Origin: Bacteroidota bacterium
GTDB lineage: Bacteria; Bacteroidota; Bacteroidia; Bacteroidales; UBA10428
Direction of reading: 5' to 3'
DNA: 64,000 nt
NCBI GenBank assembly: GCA_023442525.1
Contig: JAEZZA010000031.1
Location: 186,001-250,000 of the forward strand
The notes under the pieces are model-generated. The model did no database searches, had not been told where the DNA came from, and saw only the letters and a program-made list of their open reading frames with translations. The translations under genes were made by a program, and so were the position numbers. This document shows, piece by piece, positions 62,301 to 64,000 of the stretch. Each line of letters begins with the position of its first letter. Position 1 is the stretch's first letter.

Positions 62301-62995
62301 ATAACGTAGCCTGTGGCATAATCTGCGAAGATCACATCGGATACGGCGGCCTGCCGGGCAAAAAGACTGATTTCGGAATGGTACAACGAGTGCATATAGG
62401 TATAGGTGCTGCCGTCGTCGGCTTTCACCAATGAGCCTTTCAGAGCAAGAGGCTTGGTGTTTGAGGCAATATAAAGAAACTGCAGTATGCGTTGCTTATT
62501 ATCCCCGGGAAGTAATGATTTAAGAGCCGAGCTCAGGTTTTCGTCCGATGTAACCTGCGGTAATATTTCTGTTTTATAGTATCCTTCGAGAAGTTTGTTT
62601 ACCTGGCTGAGATCGTTAACGGTGGGTGGCAGGTAATTTTCTGATTCAATTGAATTAAAAGCAGAATTCAATTGATTAAATGCATCGATGGACTGCCTTG
62701 ATGAAGCAAAGGTTCTGATCCGATCGTTGAGATGCGAAAAATAATTTTCTACCTGTTGTGCCTTAGTATCATTGATCAGTACCAGGTGATCATTAACATC
62801 GTTGATGGTCATCTTCCTCTGAACCAGATTGGTAAAACCAACAAGAAGTCCAATTGCCACAACAGCCCTGAAAAGGAAATTCAGAATAGTCTTCCTCTTC
62901 AGGCTCCAGTTCGAGGGATTCAGCAGTTCCATGAAACCCTTTCCAGCAGTATTCACGGTATGGTTATCTGCGGACATATTAATAGATTTTATCAT
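59372..62995 (-). CDS. Large Cache-HAMP-GAF-PAS sensor without output domain
   Basis: A 1207-residue membrane protein. In order: TM helix (about 38-58), a large extracytoplasmic Cache-type sensor (about 60-440, with two ligand-like halves), TM helix (about 441-465), HAMP (466-520), coiled coil, GAF (about 575-720, ANQGGLFLLEEEE, VVPLNKDEEILGVIEIASF), coiled coil (730-790) and three PAS domains (about 800-910, 935-1060, 1080-1195; each opening with IPEKIFLKDD or PEHIFFKDRE). It ends in a short coil with no kinase, GGDEF, EAL, phosphatase or methyl-accepting domain. It must signal through protein contact or a partner. An alternative start is Met7. Confidence 0.88.
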   Translation of the reverse strand: MIKSINMSADNHTVNTAGKGFMELLNPSNWSLKRKTILNFLFRAVVAIGLLVGFTNLVQRKMTINDVNDHLVLINDTKAQQVENYFSHLNDRIRTFASSRQSIDAFNQLNSAFNSIESENYLPPTVNDLSQVNKLLEGYYKTEILPQVTSDENLSSALKSLLPGDNKQRILQFLYIASNTKPLALKGSLVKADDGSTYTYMHSLYHSEISLFARQAAVSDVIFADYATGYVIYSMKKNLDFGTNLFEGPYRNSGLGLAFKSAISQQTPGAISYTDATVYPAAYNKPCLFISVPVFNGSQMTGVLIVALDNIVMDNILAYEKEGIRSLHSMKSILVGSDLLYRSDDPAFLSDRDDYLRKLKRNASTGEIYHNAERINSTSLVQHIDKNSFNDLLRRKSGTTKYETQTGEVVFSAFKPITIGNLNWGIITQINRSEAMASLHRFMLILTVLALVIASLLYYISGILVNSISARLHSIKEGLLSLTTGELDTVEDVGKNDEIGIIGRALNELSSRMQATTLYASELSKGNVDVEFPVLGERDKFGLSLKNVKESLIISRAEEEKRKQEDELRNWTNHGIALFNDIMRTEIDDLEKLSLNIIRNLVQYLSANQGGLFLLEEEEEQPCLNLISSYAYDRQKFLKKRIAIGEGMAGTCVLEKKSILTNKLPDDYLTITSGLGGAKPRCLLVVPLNKDEEILGVIEIASFNDFKPHEVEFVEKVAESIASALITVKLHLQTTQYLERFQQQAEEMKAQDEELRQNIEELQATHEQMERMKEEDAERNRKAMKEMEDFRKLLIAIINEIPEKIFLKDDKGRFIVANKPVAENYGKTVEEILGKSDFDFYPHDQASEYFRLEQEIIKSGRTQTYEEGDPSKYDGLIVRTIKKPFYIENMGVTGLFGVQFDITDIKRKEYESGLMAEELKLKQKELEASTVELEKETSLLNALLESVPEHIFFKDRESRFIRFSKSMLKLFGLKDDSELLGKTDFDLFAEEHARPAFNDEQKIIATGEAIIDFEEKEVMEDGRVNFVNTSKLPLKNEKGEIIGTFGISKDISRIKNMETQAKEITESVEKNRKLLIDILNKIPAKIFLKDENGAFVVVNEAVSSIYNKSPEQIIGTTDFDNHPDDDVASWRKQELEIIESGEKTYLHVEKVNGRETHLKTTKSPFVMSTTGKTGLLGIQLDVTDLKIMEDEVKRLRDENEKLKKSAK

Positions 62996-63093
62996 TTAGC
63001 TTATTTGATTAAAGGATTTACGAGAGAAATGCTTCGGGTGTTACCAAATCGAAAAAAATGATTACCGTCGGGCTGAAATAATTTAAAAACCAT

Positions 63094-63101
63094 TACATTT
63101 G
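63094..63101 (+). promoter_or_regulatory. Minus-7 box of the TPR-ribH transcript
   Basis: TACATTTG matches TAnnTTTG, 29 bases before the ATG at 63131. Confidence 0.5.
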
Positions 63102-63130
63102 CGAACTATCAGAAAAAAATTTTTTTAGTA

Positions 63131-63820
63131 ATGAGCAAAAAGAATATTGCAGATAATCCCACTGGATTTCAAAGTGTTGAAAATGCATTAAGCAGGACTG
63201 AACAATATATCGAAGAAAATCAAAAGAGTCTCACCATCATTCTGCTTGCAATTGTAGTTCTGATCGGTGGATACCTGGGGTATAAGAAATTCTACCTGGA
63301 ACCTGCAAACCGTGATGCCCTTGAGGCCATGTATGTTGCAGAGAACTACTTTGAAATGGATTCATTTCAGCTGGCTCTTGAAGGCGATGGTGCCAATTAT
63401 GGTTTTCTGGATATAATTGACGAATATTCAATTACCAAAACTGCCAATCTTGCTCATTATTATGCTGGTATTTGCTATATGCGTACGGGCGATTTTGAGT
63501 CGGCAATTGATCATCTCGAAAAATTCGACGGAGAAGATATCATGGTCGGGTCAATTGCAATTGGTGCCATTGGCGACTGTAATTTGGAACTCGGCAATAA
63601 AAAAGAAGCTGCCCAATTTTACCTCAAAGCCGCAACAAGAAAAAAGAATGCATTCACCTCGCCGATTTATTTGAAGAAAGCGGGAATGGTATTTGAAGAT
63701 CTTAAGGAATATGACAAGGCGCTGAAGGCTTATACAACCATAAAAAAAGAATATCCTGAAACTGAAGAGGGCAAAGTAATTGACAAGTATATAGCTGCTC
63801 TTGAAGTAAAAATGAACTAA
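63131..63820 (+). CDS. TPR protein with membrane anchor
   Basis: A 229-residue protein: a cytoplasmic N-terminus (ENALSRTEQYIEENQKS), one membrane helix (about 34-54) and a periplasmic region with TPR-type helix pairs (LAHYYAGICYMRTGDFESAI, AIGDCNLELGNKKEAAQFYL, KAGMVFEDLKEYDKAL). It resembles the YfgM-type TPR proteins of Bacteroidota. It immediately precedes ribH, an arrangement common in the phylum. Function is not established; YfgM itself interacts with the Sec translocon. Confidence 0.85.
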   Translation: MSKKNIADNPTGFQSVENALSRTEQYIEENQKSLTIILLAIVVLIGGYLGYKKFYLEPANRDALEAMYVAENYFEMDSFQLALEGDGANYGFLDIIDEYSITKTANLAHYYAGICYMRTGDFESAIDHLEKFDGEDIMVGSIAIGAIGDCNLELGNKKEAAQFYLKAATRKKNAFTSPIYLKKAGMVFEDLKEYDKALKAYTTIKKEYPETEEGKVIDKYIAALEVKMN

Positions 63821-63833
63821 TCCGTCGGGTGAT

Positions 63834-64000
63834 ATGGCTACAGCTCAGAAAAATCTGTCAGCTTATAATCCCGGAGATATTCCAGGTGCACGAGATATGA
63901 AATTCGGCCTTGTGGTAGCCGAATGGAATCCTGAAATAACATTTTCCATGCGTGATGCGGCAATTAGCACGCTAAAAAAGCATGGAACACTCACCAAAAA
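63834..64000 (+). CDS. ribH: 6,7-dimethyl-8-ribityllumazine synthase, 5' part
   Basis: An ATG 13 bases after the TPR gene opens MATAQKNLSAYNPG and then KFGLVVAEWNPEITFSM, the riboflavin-pathway lumazine synthase N-terminus with the aromatic Trp stacking residue in AEWN. About 55 codons are present before the window edge. The enzyme condenses 5-amino-6-ribitylaminouracil with dihydroxybutanone phosphate. Confidence 0.85.
   Translation, partial: MATAQKNLSAYNPGDIPGARDMKFGLVVAEWNPEITFSMRDAAISTLKKHGTLTK

Overview
The window looks like a chromosomal segment of an anaerobic or facultative member of the Bacteroidota, most likely Bacteroidales in the broad sense. The evidence is: many TAnnTTTG minus-7 boxes (the Bacteroidota sigma signature), lipoproteins with acidic Cys-Lys-Asp/Glu export signals, families typical of the phylum (DUF5362-like, DUF4038/GH140, DUF1460, DUF349, cellobiose 2-epimerase with GH130), and polyamine, nickel-pincer and selenium tRNA genes. 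No SusC/SusD pair, phage, insertion sequence or CRISPR array was seen. Gene density is high and most neighbours form short operons.

Layout. 1-4.7 kb: edge of an AddB-like nuclease, a membrane protein with a hybrid histidine kinase, a DUF5362-like protein and a membrane J-domain protein. 4.7-12.4 kb: M64 peptidase, two tRNA-Leu genes, a short-repeat mosaic touching the aat promoter, a mannosyl-glucose phosphorylase/cellobiose epimerase pair, MsrB and a GH140 apiosidase-like enzyme. 12.4-26.9 kb: a PLP decarboxylase, a sugar-kinase/RapZ fusion with a MurU-like nucleotidyltransferase (cell-wall sugar recycling), CysH, DUF349, PyrG, YidC, LysA, a 2-hydroxyacid dehydrogenase, and the AguB/AguA putrescine pair. 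26.9-33 kb (minus): ROK kinase, GH2 exo-glucosaminidase-like enzyme, MFS sugar transporter, MnmA. 33-39 kb: AsmA-like protein, ribosomal protein L19, polyferredoxin with DUF362. 39-45 kb: LarC, LarB, WbqC-like, Hsp20, SelD, SelU. 45-55.5 kb: M16 peptidase with a mini HExxH protein, GH8, GH16, SRPBCC, a quinone-reductase-like MDR, a surface lipoprotein with a 21-bp tandem repeat, tRNA-Arg and DUF1338. 55.6-63 kb (minus): a signalling locus holding a 1207-residue PAS/GAF sensor without output domain, a DUF1460 protein, a histidine kinase gene carrying two inactivating lesions, and two response regulators. The right edge has a TPR protein and the start of ribH.

How the genes work together. MnmA (s2U34), SelD (selenophosphate) and SelU (s2U to se2U) together cover 2-selenouridine formation in tRNA. 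AguA and AguB convert agmatine to putrescine. The epimerase and phosphorylase convert mannobiose to mannose-1-phosphate and glucose. The kinase/RapZ fusion and the MurU-like protein are predicted to return MurNAc to UDP-MurNAc.

The observations I rate highest are: the RapZ-C domain fused to an AmgK-type kinase, the doubly broken histidine kinase beside intact regulators, a heptamer repeat placed where the minus-33 element of aat should lie, inverted repeats ending exactly at the hsp20 start codon, and recurrent TTTCACG words upstream of larC.
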